Shown here: in pieces, positions 10,001-21,303 of the stretch
Layout: the number at the start of each line of letters is the position of its first letter
Position numbering within the stretch: position 1 is the stretch's first letter
Source of the DNA: Dioszegia crocea
Lineage: Eukaryota > Basidiomycota > Tremellomycetes > Tremellales > Bulleribasidiaceae
Reading direction: 5' to 3'
DNA: 64,000 bases
Assembly (NCBI GenBank): GCA_001600615.1
Contig: BCKK01000002.1
Span: 526,809-590,808 of the forward strand
The notes under the pieces: model-generated
The model's database searches: none
Seen by the model: only the letters and a program-made list of their open reading frames with translations
What the model was told of the DNA's origin: nothing
Made by a program: the position numbers and the translations under genes

Positions 10001-12741
10001 AGGTTGTCCTGCGAAGCATAGGGGTTGGTGAATGCTGAGCTGGTCGATGTCGAGGCAGATGTGGGTTTCGTAGGACTGTGTGGGTTCTTCAAAACCGTAG
10101 CCCGCCTGACCAGGATTTCTTCCGACGTGAGTTTGATTTCCTCAAATTCGAAGCTTGGGATACGGTGGGCGTTAAGATTACCACTGCTGTCGTCATTACT
10201 GATCGAGGACGTGACTGGCGCGTGAAACGGAGCCGCAGTAGGTGTGATGGGTCGATCGTCATCCTCGGTGGAATGTCCGGACAAGGACGCGTCGTTTGAA
10301 GGGATGCGGAGTTGCGAGTCGAGAGTGGGGGTGGTACGGAAGAATGGGGAAGTCATGTTGATGATGGGAAGGGCGAAGCCGGAGAAGTCAAGCCTGCTCG
10401 ACTGGTACATCAGCTTAGTGATCCAATAGTGTGGTGATAGACTCACCCGCTTTTCCTCTTGAGGAGCAATCACTGGGCTCTGCACTGGACTAGGCACCCG
10501 TACTTCTTGCACCTTGGGGGGATTGGGTAATCCCCTTCTGGGGATTTCATCCTCCCTCTGCCTCTCAACTCCCTTAGACTCCTCTCTGTGACCCTCGTTC
10601 TTGGCCACGGTAGTAGGCTCAGTGATGACCGTTGTGGATGTCATGGTGTGTCTGACAGCCGGAAGATTGGAGCCGAAGAACCTCTCATCGTCGTCACTCC
10701 CACTGTCCATCTCACTCCCGCTCTCCGACCCATCATCCGTAGCGTCTGATGCGATTCTACCGGGAGATCTTGGCATGCCTAGCCCGATACTCTGCGTAGC
10801 TAGCGATCTAGCCACGTTTGCCCGGTCAGCATGACTTGTGCGTCCTAGAGGGACGCCGCTCTCATCCCGATGGCCAGCTTGCGGAGCGAGAACGGCAGTG
10901 GCGGACTGGATTGTGATGAAGGGGTCGTGGAGCGGCTCGACTTGGTGCGAGAGATGCTTTGTTCCTGGGGAGGGTAGCACTCGTTTAGGGGCAATCGACG
11001 GCTGAGCGGCATTTCCGTTCAGTAGCATACTGTGGTCCGAGGACACGGGGAGGTGAGCACCGGAGAAAGGCGATGTTGGAGGGAGGGGAGGGAGAGAATG
11101 AGCGAGCGCAACTCGTTCGGCGTGATGAGTGCGTCCATAGGGTGCGCCCGCCGAATCTTTTTCTGGATAGTGAATTTCGGGTAGAGGAGCTTCGGTGAAC
11201 ATGGGAGACATCAGGACGTCTTCGCCGAGAGATGGAGTGGAGAGATAGGGCGCCGCGTCCTCCTCGGTGGAGGATGGCTCGAAGTTGGGCTGATGATCAA
11301 AGGCAGGAGTTTGCTGTTCGCCCAAAGCAGGAGTCTGCTGGGGGGAGAATAGACCCTCTTCGATAAGCGTGTTGACAAAATCTGCCGTTGTGCTTTCGTC
11401 GTGATTGGGCGACGCTGATTCACTGTCGACTCGGAGTGAATCCATCTGCTCCACCACTCCCCGCCCATTCGGCATGATCTCCTCCAGACTGTCTCCCTCC
11501 AGTTCCTCCGTCCCCTCATCCACCCAATCCCGATCATACTCCGACCCGCTATCCAGCTCAATCTCAAAGCTGCCATCGGCGCTTCCCTCAACACTCATCT
11601 GCTCAAACTCCTTGACATCCGGTACGGATTGGAAGGTTACAGACTTGCTCTGCTTTGAGGGAGAGTCATTGACGCCCAACGCGTGCCGAGGACCGAGTAG
11701 CCGCCTCGAGGGTGTGAGTGCGGATTTTGGACCGGAGGGAGAGGCGAAGTCGGCACCAGAGTAGTGTTTGCCAAGTGGGGAAGCGTTGCTGAGGGAGTTG
11801 GAGTGGGAGAAGTGGCGAGGGGGAGATGGGGTGACTGAGTAACCCACGCGGGACCGCTGGTGGGCGGGAGAGACTTTGCGCTGACCGGAGGTTCGACGAG
11901 GAGATGGGGAGACGGATAAACCCTGTCGAGCGGAAGGTCCAGATCGAGGAGAGGGGTTGGGGGATTCTAGCCATACTTCACCCGACGTGTTGCGTTTACC
12001 AACCACAAAGGGTGAGCGAGAGACGTGATTGCCCTCCTTCAAACCCTTGACGCCGGTACTTTGCCGGGGCAAGCGCTGACTTTGGTGCAAGTTCGGTGAC
12101 TCGTTCTCCTTACTTCCATCATTCTTCTCTCCCGACACCCTTCGCTCGCCCGATACCCGCCTAGCCTCTGCCGAAGGTGCAACGGCAACTTTATTCTTTT
12201 CGGTCGAAACTTTCCGAGTACCGGTAGCAGCTGATCGGGATGAACTCGCGGTCCGGGAAGCGGTCCTTGGCTTCGCCGTCGCGGAAATACCGAGACCAAT
12301 GGCAGCTTTAGGCGTCGCCGCTGAGCCCTCCGCGCTCTGAGGTTCTTCCCCCATTCTCCTCCCTTCTCCCGCCGCGCGCCGCTCGTGCACCACCTCCTTG
12401 CCCTTACTTGGCACCTCCATACCCGCCGCCTGTTTACCCTGGGTGGTTCCTAAGTTCTTGAACGGACTGTTTGCAACGAGGGAGTTTCGCGTGACGTGTT
12501 TGAAGGAATTACTGGTGCGTCGTGGACCGTCCGCAGCAGATGTGGGAGGTTCCAGGTGAGATGGATTTGGAGATTGGCGAAGAGGAGAGACTGCGCCATC
12601 CCGCTTGTTGATCTGAAGTGGGGACCATCCTTTTGCCGAGGAAGATATGATAGAGTCTCGAGCAGCACGAGCAGCGGCGGCGCCACCGCCTGGTGATGGA
12701 TGTAGTCGGAGTCGATTCGAGGTGGGAGTAGGATGGGACAT
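7071..12741 (-). CDS. BUD4: BUD4/anillin-like septation protein with PH domain
   Basis: This very long protein (roughly 1,800 residues) has a Ser/Pro-rich disordered N-terminal two thirds. The C-terminal part is the anillin-homology plus PH region of BUD4: K-V-T-L-Q-V-F-R-L-P-P-L-P-G, E-C-L-R-G-I-R-H-H-A-W-H-E, Y-H-E-G-N-L-T-Q-E-G-G-D-C, then R-R-M-F-K-L-I-G-G-N-L-V-A-Y-N-E and the PH-domain end. Family members scaffold septins and the contractile ring at the bud neck or septum. Introns are recognised at 10402-10446, about 9071-9117, and several more between 8960 and 7395. I chose the ATG at 12739-12741 (M-S-H-P-T-P-T-S-N); an upstream in-frame ATG at 12796-12798 is possible. Early motifs S-P-G-G-G and G-W-S-P-L-Q-I-N-K-R also fit the family. 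Confidence 0.85.
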
Positions 12742-13513
12742 ACTGTCGGATAGGGAATTTGCCGAAGCTGCAAGGGGTGTAAGTATTGCGAATACCATTG
12801 TTGATGGAGGTGGATGCGTAGTGTGGGGCCAGAGGGGAATAGCAATGTCAAGATACGCACTGAAAGATTTGGTCGTAAACAACTATCCAAAGGACCCTCT
12901 TTTTCGGTCGTCCTGAACTAGATACACAGCTGTGTGTAAAGGGGTGTGTGTGTGTGTGTGTTTGTGTCCGCGTCCCCTTTTGTCGATATTGTCAGTCGCG
13001 TCGAGTCGGAAGCTGTCGCTAATACATTTATAATTGATGGTCGATGTAGGAGCCAGTGGCAAAGCTGTCACTGTGTCATAGCCAGTTCTGCGCTCTCCTT
13101 TGGTGGTTGCCTTGAGCTATGCGATGTAGCTCGATGGATGGCTGGCCCCGAGTTGACTTTCAGGGTCCTGTCTCAGCCCAAGTCACAACGGAACCAAACA
13201 CAAAATCAGAAATCAGTCACGCCTCGGCGTTATTTTGGCTTGGGGCCGGCGTTACCGACAGAGTGGCACCTCGTTTAACACGGCCAATCTCGCTTCCGTC
13301 TGTTTCGCCAATTTCGCCTAAAGGGGCCAATCTCGCTGGTGTGACGAGGTTTCTGAATCATCTTCGCTTTGAGTGAGCTCGTTGAAGGTACCTCTAGCTC
13401 ACTGTGGAAAAATGTATATATGTAGAGGTCCTTCTTGACCAGCCCACACTTTATAATCACACTTCTTGTCTCTTGTCTGTCCGCCGTGTATTACCCAAAT
13501 ATCATCAGCCACA
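12742..13513. other. Divergent promoter region BUD4-like / DHA1 transporter
   Basis: No coding frame is supported. A 13-bp direct repeat GGCCAATCTCGCT at 13282-13294 and 13325-13337 carries a CCAAT core, a possible HAP/NF-Y-type site. A (GT)9 run is near the BUD4 side. Confidence 0.5.
12944..12961 (+). repeat. (GT)9 dinucleotide run
   Basis: Eighteen bases of uninterrupted GT, upstream of the BUD4-like gene. Confidence 0.95.
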
Positions 13514-16044
13514 ATGATAGACTCCGTGAGAGACTCTGTACGTCTTGCCGCCTACCCATGGTCGCGTGTGACGAATCGCTAACACCCATCAGTTTATCGG
13601 ACAGATCATCTATCACGCCTCTAAAGGTCGATCTCTACCATATCTAGAGGATTCGCCTTCATTCGTCATTCCGCCGGAATATCTCCCGAAACCCAGCTCC
13701 CCCATCTCACCCACATTCCGCAATCGGACAACTGACATTGCGAGCGGCACCGTCTCCAGTCGAGGGTCATCCAATACCCTATTCGATCGCAATGCTGAGT
13801 CCGGTCATGTAAAGGAGAAGAGCGATGGTACCATCACATCTACCGCGAAACCACCGCGATCATTGGGTTATGAGGGCGAGCCGATCATTGTCGATTGGTA
13901 TGGACCCGACGATCCGGAGAACCCCCTCAATTGGTGAGTGGCTCACGCCCTGTCATGTATGAAGTGCTCACTGGTCAGGCCTACTGGAAAGAAGTCGTTC
14001 CTCACGCTTTGCATCATCCTTCTCACATTCTCCGTGTACATCGGCTCTTCAGTCTGGGCACCGGCGGCGTACATCGGCGCCGACTACTTTGGCGTCTCGA
14101 CTGTCGCATCGACTCTGGGTATAGCCCTCTTTGTACTCGGCTACGGTATAGGTAAGCTCGATTTGGACCGGCCCGACTGCATGATTGATCTGCATCGAAC
14201 TTACATCTCAGGACCTCTGTTCCTTGCGCCCATCACCGAGATCCCGGCCATTGGTCGCACAGCGCCCTACATCATCACTCTCTTTATCTACTGCATGCTG
14301 CAGATCCCTACCGCTCTGGTGGACAACTTTGCTGGCTTTTGCGTATTGAGATTTTTATGTGGTTTCGTCGGCTCGCCCGTGCTGGCTACTGGAGGTACAT
14401 GACACCCTCAATTCGTCTCTTTCACTAGGTGCTGACTTTGCAGGCGCGTCGGTCGCAGACATTTTCTACCCCGAGAAAGTAGCGTACGCCATGTCCTTCT
14501 ACGGCTTCGCTGCCGCTGCTGGCCCAGGGTTGGGACCTATTGCGGTGGCCTGGGCGATCGATGCCAACGGGTGGAGATGGGCTTTCTGGGAGATGCTCTG
14601 GTTGTCTGGGTTTGCCGTCATCCTGCTCGCCGTCGTCATGCCTGAGGTAGGTTGTCACCCTTCCCACGCTATCTTAGCTCTCAGTCGCAGCAGCTGATGC
14701 CCATAGACTAACCCCGAAACCATCCTACACCGTCGTGCTTCCCGCTTACGACGAATCACCGGTAATCCCAATCTTCGTTCTGAAGGCGAGATCCTCCAAT
14801 CTCACCTGCACCCTCGTGAAGTCCTTACAGAGGCCCTTCTACGTCCATTATCGATGACTTTCACCGAGCCCATTATCCTGGGTGTAAACTTGTACATTGG
14901 CTTGTTGTACGCGACGTAAGTACTCTTTTCTTACCGAGTCGCCGATGCTGACCCATCAGCATCTACACCTTCTTCGAAAGCTTCCCTATAGTGTTCTACA
15001 CTGGATACGGTTGGAGTTTAGGCGTTTCCACTTTGCCTTTTGCCGGTATCTTGATTGGCGAAGCGATCAGTTTCGGCCTCTATTGTCTATGGAATAAGTA
15101 AGTCTGCTGCTCTTGCTCAGTCATTGTCAGACGCATCACGGTCCCAAGCTGACGCAAATAGGGTGTCTTTCGAGGGCAAATACATCGCGGCGAAAGGCAG
15201 ATTAAGGCCTGAGACCAGATTACCATTGACGGTGGTCGGATCCGCAATCTTACCTGTCAGTCATCCCTCTTCTTAGTTGAGCTCAGCTGACAAGTCTAGA
15301 TCGCCATTTTCTGGTTTGCCTGGACTGCCAACAAGACCCATTGGATCAATCCTGTCTTGGCCGCGTCACTATTTGGCGTAGGCATTGACTTCGTATGTCT
15401 CATCCCTCACCATTTCGCCAAACGCTAATGGCTGTAGATCTTCATGCCATACTTCAACTACCTACCACAAGGTATGTCCTCTGCCTGGCTTCCATCCATC
15501 TCAAACCTGACTAATAATCAGCCTATCCTCGCTACGCCGCATCCGCTCTAGCCTCAAACGACTTCGTACGGTCAATGATGGCTGCAGCAATGCCTATTGT
15601 CTCTGTGCCCATGTTCCACAACCTGGGTATCGACTGGGGAAACACCATTATCGCCTGTTGCTCAGTCTTATTTGTACCCTTACCGTGAGTGGCTCTTGAT
15701 TTCTTCTGAGATCAAATAGCTAACAATACAGTATCTTGCTCATCAAGTACGGACCCTACCTACGCGAACGAAGTCCGATCAGTGTACATGAGGATGAAGT
15801 GCAGGCTGGGATTGAATGGGAGAAGTTCCACGGCAAGGATTACGACCCGTCATCGAGTCCGCCGCAGCGTGCCGAGGCTGGTCACGGGCCAGGCGCCGAG
15901 AGGAGCTCCGAGGTACCGGCTGCAGCCCCGCGCACAGAGGTGGACATCGCAGATGCGTCCGAGGTCGGAGAGGGGGCTCGGGAAAGTGGACTGGCAAACT
16001 CGGGTGGCGTGTGTGAATTGAGTGCTAGTCGGGAGCGGACGTAG
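13514..16044 (+). CDS. MFS multidrug:H+ antiporter (DHA1 family)
   Basis: The spliced product has a long hydrophilic N-terminus, then the DHA1 signature W-Y-G-P-D-D-P-E-N-P-L-N-W leading into about 12 membrane segments. The antiporter motif C region reads S-P-V-L-A-T-G-G-A-S-V-A-D-I-F, and G-W-R-W-A-F-W follows. Family members (FLR1/TPO/benomyl-resistance type) export drugs, polyamines or other organic compounds at the plasma membrane. About eleven introns are needed, including one after eight codons (start ATG 13514-13516). The C-terminal tail (15780-16041) is hydrophilic. The substrate cannot be deduced. The GT31-like locus lies downstream, end to end, across a tandem duplication. Confidence 0.9.
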
Positions 16045-16230
16045 GAGCGGGATTAGGGGGGAGTTTTGGGCGCATGGGCTACTTGAGCTCTTCAAGAACA
16101 CTCGGATCTATAGAAGCGCAACATAATTTAATCGTGTCGGAATAGAAATCTAGATAATTGAAATTATAATGTACATGCAAGACCTAATAATATTCGACAT
16201 GTGAGGGATAAGGTCTTGAGATGGCATCCG

Positions 16231-16408
16231 AAGCATCCAGCTCGTCTTTGTCGCCTGGACAGGCTGACATTACCTGGTATGACCAGTGCTGCATCTGTAA
16301 CTCAAGTGATAATTTCGATAAGCATCCAGCTCGTCTTTGTCGCCTGGACAGGCTGACATTACCTGGTATGACCAGTGCTGCATCTGTAACTCAAGTGATA
16401 ATTTCGAT
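16231..16408 (+). repeat. 89-bp perfect tandem duplication
   Basis: Two identical 89-bp units (16231-16319 and 16320-16408), starting AAGCATCCAGCTCG and ending AATTTCGAT. They are intergenic, between the DHA1 gene and the end of the GT31-like locus. Perfect identity implies a recent event or an assembly duplication. Confidence 0.95.
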
Positions 16409-16446
16409 CGCCAAGATGACGCTTCTGATCCGGATCTCACTCCTGC

Positions 16447-18153
16447 CTATTTGATGACCCCTCTTCGACCGCCCACACCAATCTGTCTTCCCAACCATCG
16501 GGTGGTATCCACACGTTCTCCATACTTGCCTTCAAAGTACTTTTGAGCCCGTCGGAAGGCCTTGACATATTGCTGCGGCGTCAGTCACGCGCCTGGAAGG
16601 TGTCACACAACATGACACCCTGCAGCAGAAGACTCACCCGATCTTCTTTCAGCGGATGCCAAGCTATTGCCTTATCAGGCTCATGATGCATCCATGGATC
16701 CGCCTCAGCACCCATGAGCTCAGCGAGATCCAACCTAATCAGTCCTGATCGAGGATCGGGGGACAGTGGCGGTGAGTCCCATCCGCCTGGTAGAGGTGTG
16801 TCCCATGGAATTGGAGTGACGAGGCATGTAGGAGGGGGAGACAGTGATGGCAGGAACCCAAATGTGGGGACTGGTCAAAAGGCGGGCCTCTGATCTTGAA
16901 GGTGTGAGTCGCACGACGGCATTGAGGGGAGTAGATACTGATATAAGATCAGTGACAGGGACTCAGGCAATGCAGTAGGAATTACTCACCATCATCTCGC
17001 CCATGAATGCATCTTCGTGCTACGGCGAGGTGTACATATCCTTGTGCGCGTCGGAGGTGGCAAATGTCCGCGCCTGAGCCGTTAGTATGGTGTCATTCAG
17101 AAGGGGGTTATGGACTAGTGTGACTCACTACGCCCCAAGTAAAGCCGTACATCATGCCGCTGTAGTACCACAGGTATCCGGGCCAGTGTTCTACTCCTGC
17201 ACCAAGATATGTGGGTTGTGAAGGATCGAGAGTGAGCAGGGTGTCGAGGAGGTTGGGCAGGACGATGTATGTCTGACGATTAGCTTATCTTGCGAGCAGG
17301 CTGGCTTGGTCAAGGATATACAGGCATGTCTAAGCACTCACGTCTTCATCACATTTACTGTCCTCATCAGCATCTGCTTGAAGATTCACGGTCCACTAGG
17401 AGACCATACTCACAAGATCCACTGCGCCTCGTTCCCCTCGGCTCCTGCCCACTTTGCCCCTTCCCAAGATTTGCCACGACTCATATTACCGCCGTTGACA
17501 AGACCTTCCAACCTTATCAAATCACCATGAACAAGGCCCTCTTCTCGAATCGCAGCTTCCTCCGCTTCAATGGCGTCCCTTGTCGCTGCCAGATTGGCTG
17601 CCTCTGGCATGTCCTGGTCCGGATCCGGATAGCCAACGACAAATTGGACTGAAACGAGGTTGCGAAGGTGGGAGGGAAGGGTGTCGAGGGGATGATGGCT
17701 CCGAATGAGCTCTCGGCGTGCTCGTGATTGCGCCGAGCAGGTAGAGAAGATGTATAGAGCTACGCAGACATCGCGTCCGACCGTCTCTTCGCCATGGTGT
17801 GTTGCCCTACTATCGGTAAGATTGGAGGTGAAAGGTGCGCGAATGGCTGGAACTCCCCAGGACCCAGCCCACCTAGCCTCGTATATCTCAGGGATGTCTC
17901 TGGGCGGACCAAGATTTATAGCGCCGTCTGGTGCAAAGAACGTGATGATATGATGTAGGAACGCCGGCGTGTGAAGCAAAATATAGTTCTGCTTATGATG
18001 CCAGACGTATCCGCGAAATTCGTTCTCGTATAGCAATTAAGGGCCGATAAGAAATAGATTGATGATTGTTGCAAATACGATCAGCCGGGGTCGTCGAGAA
18101 CATCGAGCGAGCAGGTCTCGAGCTTGGGGTATGACCGGGCCGAGAGACCGCAT
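16447..18153 (-). pseudogene. GT31-like glycosyltransferase with three in-frame stops
   Basis: The frame encodes a type II membrane glycosyltransferase resembling fungal GT31 galactosyltransferases: a hydrophobic anchor (L-I-V-F-A-T-I-I-N-L-F-L-I), R-A-R-R-E-L-I-R-S-H-H-P-L, V-Q-F-V-V-G-Y-P, L-I-R-L-E-G-L-V-N-G-G-N-M, the acidic motif K-C-D-E-D-T-Y (DxD position), Y-L-G-A-G-V-E-H-W-P-G-Y-L-W-Y-Y-S-G, and H-E-D-A-F-M-G-E. Introns have normal signals. The frame is broken by TAA at 18037-18039 (just after the anchor), TAG at 17020-17022 (just before H-E-D-A) and TGA at 16875-16877. An intron with a poor GAG acceptor could bypass the first, but would remove the anchor. Most likely a decaying gene; sequence error at all three sites is less likely. 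Confidence 0.65.
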
Positions 18154-18338
18154 TTTTGAGCATGGGTGTTGAGAGCAGTCGTCGTAGACGCATCAGTATC
18201 AGCCAGAGGATACATGTTGGAGATTGCCTCGGGCCAAAGGAGGGTCTTCATCGAAGTCTGAAACGAGCCAGTTGTGTGTCCGGATAGTAACGAAGCTGTG
18301 CTGACCGTGACGGCGTGACCAGTAGTGTGTATGGCGTT

Positions 18339-18762
18339 TCAGGTCTGCTGCATGTTGAGTTCTGACACTGCGCCATCCGAGAAGGCGTAGCTGTACTGTA
18401 GTCTTCCAGGACTAGCGACATCATATGCAATGAAGAATAAATCAACCTGTGGAGCGGCTGAGAGGGATCGCGCACCGTTACAGAGGGGTCTGAAGATTCG
18501 GAAGCAAATCGATGCATTTTGGCCCTTTGGGCATTTTTGCCTGGTCCGTGTGTATGTTTCATAGATTGTTTCATGCGTTTGGCTGAACTGTTCATACATC
18601 CAGGCTTCCTTCTGGAGCAAGCAAAAGCTAGTCTTGGCACCTATGGAACTGATGGCGATATTCACTGCGTATATGAGTGAAAGAGGCCACGGCGAGCACG
18701 AGCAGCGCGACGCCATGGGCGAGATCAGGAGCGTTGATGATTGAGGTCGCGTCGCCACCCAT
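18339..18762 (-). CDS. Possible small membrane/secreted protein, unassigned
   Basis: An ATG at 18760-18762 starts M-G-G-D-A-T-S-I-I and a hydrophobic segment (G-V-A-L-L-V-L-A-V-A). A very short possible intron (about 30 nt) joins it to a frame with four Cys residues, including K-C-P-K-G-Q-N-A-S-I-C-F and P-L-C-N-G, ending at TGA 18339-18341. The same frame stays open for about 80 more codons after this stop, so it may be another broken gene. I do not recognise the family. The short intron is a weak point. Confidence 0.3.
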
Positions 18763-19042
18763 TGGCAAGACGCGTCCACGGAGATTGGACAGATGTCCGT
18801 GTCAACACTGTACGCTCTAGCTGGGCTATTGAGCATGTCTGCGTTGAAGCTATAATCATTTGAATTCACACTGTATGCTTATATAGTTACTAGTACACCC
18901 AACCCTTGCCTGTATTTGATATCCTGCCGTTGACAACAGACCTGTCACCTTTCCCTGACAGAAGACGCATTTCCGGCCTAGCTCTTCGAACCCATCGTTT
19001 GTCAACAACTTCGGCGCTTTATTCAAGTCAGTGATTGCTGCA

Positions 19043-21034
19043 ATGGGTAGAGAGATCATCACGCTACAGGTACGTAGACCTGTTCAACTGCATGCGACCG
19101 TCAACATGGCTAACGGGATCCACAGGCTGGTCAAGCTGGGAATCAAAGTAAGTTCTATATGCCGACTTGCTACGGACCGGGATCGTATGCTGACGGGCGC
19201 CTTTGATCAGTTGGTGCGCAAGTAAGTCTCACCCTATCTGCTACAAGTGTCTACATTATCACGGCTCACGACCCATCTGGACTGCTCAATAGAGGACAGA
19301 TGAAGACCTGGGCTAATCAATCCGCAGTTTTGGCAGAAACTCTGTGCGGAACATGGGATCTCTCCTAGCGGCACTCTAGAGGACTGGGCAGCGGATGGAG
19401 GACAAGGAGATCGGAAAGACGTTTTCTTTTACCAGGCAGATGATGAGCACTACGTGCCGAGAGCGATATTGATAGATTTGGAGCCCAGAGTGAGTTTGGC
19501 TGGACCTATCATAGACCCAAGGTGGAAAGCAATTGCACGACAGAGGAATCTTGACGTGCCATGTCTTTCATGGGCGGAATCTATCCACTCTCCGCCCCTG
19601 TCTTGATATACTAACTCCCTCAGGTCATCAACCAGATTCTCGCCTCGCCTTTCAAATCCCTATACAATCCCGAAAACATATACATGTCGAAAGATGGTGG
19701 TGGAGCAGGCAACAATTGGGCTCAAGGATATAGCGCAGGAGAGAGGGTGTATGAAGAATTAATGGAGATGATTGATCGGGAAGCGGACGGGTCGGATAGT
19801 CTCGAGGTGAGTTCAGCCTTCAGTATGATATCAAGGCGATATCGTGATCTGATACTGCGTTGTGATGCTAGGTCGTTCCAGAAGCTAACGATCCAGGGTT
19901 TCTCACTTCTTCATTCTATCGCTGGAGGCACCGGATCAGGTCTCGGCTCTTTCCTCCTCGAACGACTCTCGGATCGCTTCCCCAAGAAACTCATTCAAAC
20001 ATACTCCGTCTTTCCCGAATCTTCCGACGTTGTTGTTCAACCTTACAACTCTCTACTGGCGTGCAAGCGTCTCGTTAATAACGCCGACTCGGTAGTTGTG
20101 CTTGACAATGCCGCTTTGACGCGTATCGCGGCGGATAGGCTGAATGTGCAAGACCCAAGCTTTATGCAGACTAATCAGCTCGTGAGTGTTTGGAAGTCAG
20201 CCCTTGAGTTTCTTGGCTGATGCTGGCAGGTGTCGACGGTGATGGCGGCTACGACGACCACTCTGCGGTACCCAAGCTACATGAATAACGACCTAGTGGG
20301 GATTATCGCCAGTCTCATCCCCACGCCGAGATGTCATTTCCTCATGACGAGTTACACTCCATTCACCAGCGATGAGATTGACAAGGTAGGTCCATTCACC
20401 ACCTCAGTGCAAGCTGAACATTTAGGCTAAATCAGTCCGGAAAACCACCACCCTCGACGTGATGCGCCGTCTTCTCCAACCGAAGAATCGCCTCGTCAGC
20501 ACTACCGCTTCCAAATCCTCATGCTACATCTCCTGCCTCAACATCATCTCCGGTGACGTGGACCCGACCGACGTCCACAAATCTTTGCTTCGTATACGAG
20601 AAAGACAGCTGGCGAATTTCGTACCATGGGGCCCGGCATCAATACAGGTGGCACTTACACGGAAGAGGGGTATGCCCGGTCGAGAAGCGAGTAATAGGGT
20701 CAGCGGTGTCATGTTGGGAAATCATACGAGTATCGCTTCTGTAAGTGTCCCTCTTCGTTCCTTATGGGTTGGAGCTGGGCTGATGTCGCAGTTGTTCAAA
20801 CGGATGATAGATCAGTACGATCGTCTACGTAAACGGAATGCCTTTTTGGAGCAGTACAAGAAGGAGGACATCTTCGCGAATGGCCTAGAGGAGTTCGATG
20901 ATTCAAGAAGAGTTGTAGCGGAGCTGGCAGAGTGAGTTACGGTCTTGACGAAGACACTAAGTGCTTTGCTGATACCACGTAGCGAGTACAAAGCCATGGA
21001 AAGCCCAGACTATCTTGATTACGGAGCGGAATGA
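19043..21034 (+). CDS. TUB4: Gamma-tubulin
   Basis: The spliced product is a full gamma-tubulin: [18 protein letters not shown], then W-A-Q-G-Y, the GTP-binding loop G-G-T-G-S-G-L-G-S (tubulin signature), [10 protein letters not shown] and F-L-T-S-Y-T-P-type residues, ending near D-Y-G-A-E. Gamma-tubulin nucleates microtubules at spindle pole bodies as part of the gamma-tubulin complex. Introns interrupt the N-terminus densely: an 11-nt microexon (19211-19221) codes for the end of Q-I-G-A-Q. The last intron lies between A-E-L-A and D-E-Y-K. The whole family length is present and no defect is visible. Confidence 0.97.
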
Positions 21035-21303
21035 AGGGGAAGAGATGTGGTCAGGGGGGTCGAGGCGGCTGTTGGGATTTTTGATCGGAACTCTGGGGAT
21101 ACTTTCTGACGATACAACTACCTGTGTATACTATATGTGCTATCGCCTAATGTATGGAGCAGATAGAGACATCTGATGTCCCCCTCAGCAATCAGCATAT
21201 GCCACACTGACAGACATCTGAAACCCGATGCCGTAATGTCTCGACCAGGTTCGACTAAAAATTTGCTCCCCCCCACAACATCCATCATATCAGCTTGACT
21301 ACC

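Noticed and set aside
12742..12882. Upstream extension of the BUD4-like frame to 12882
   Set aside because: The first codon there is TTG, not ATG, and the stretch contains GTGCGT...TTGCAG, a likely 5' intron.
16231..16408. Possible CRISPR-like or transposon terminal repeat
   Set aside because: Only two head-to-tail 89-bp copies with no spacer, no inverted ends and no transposase; fungi lack CRISPR.
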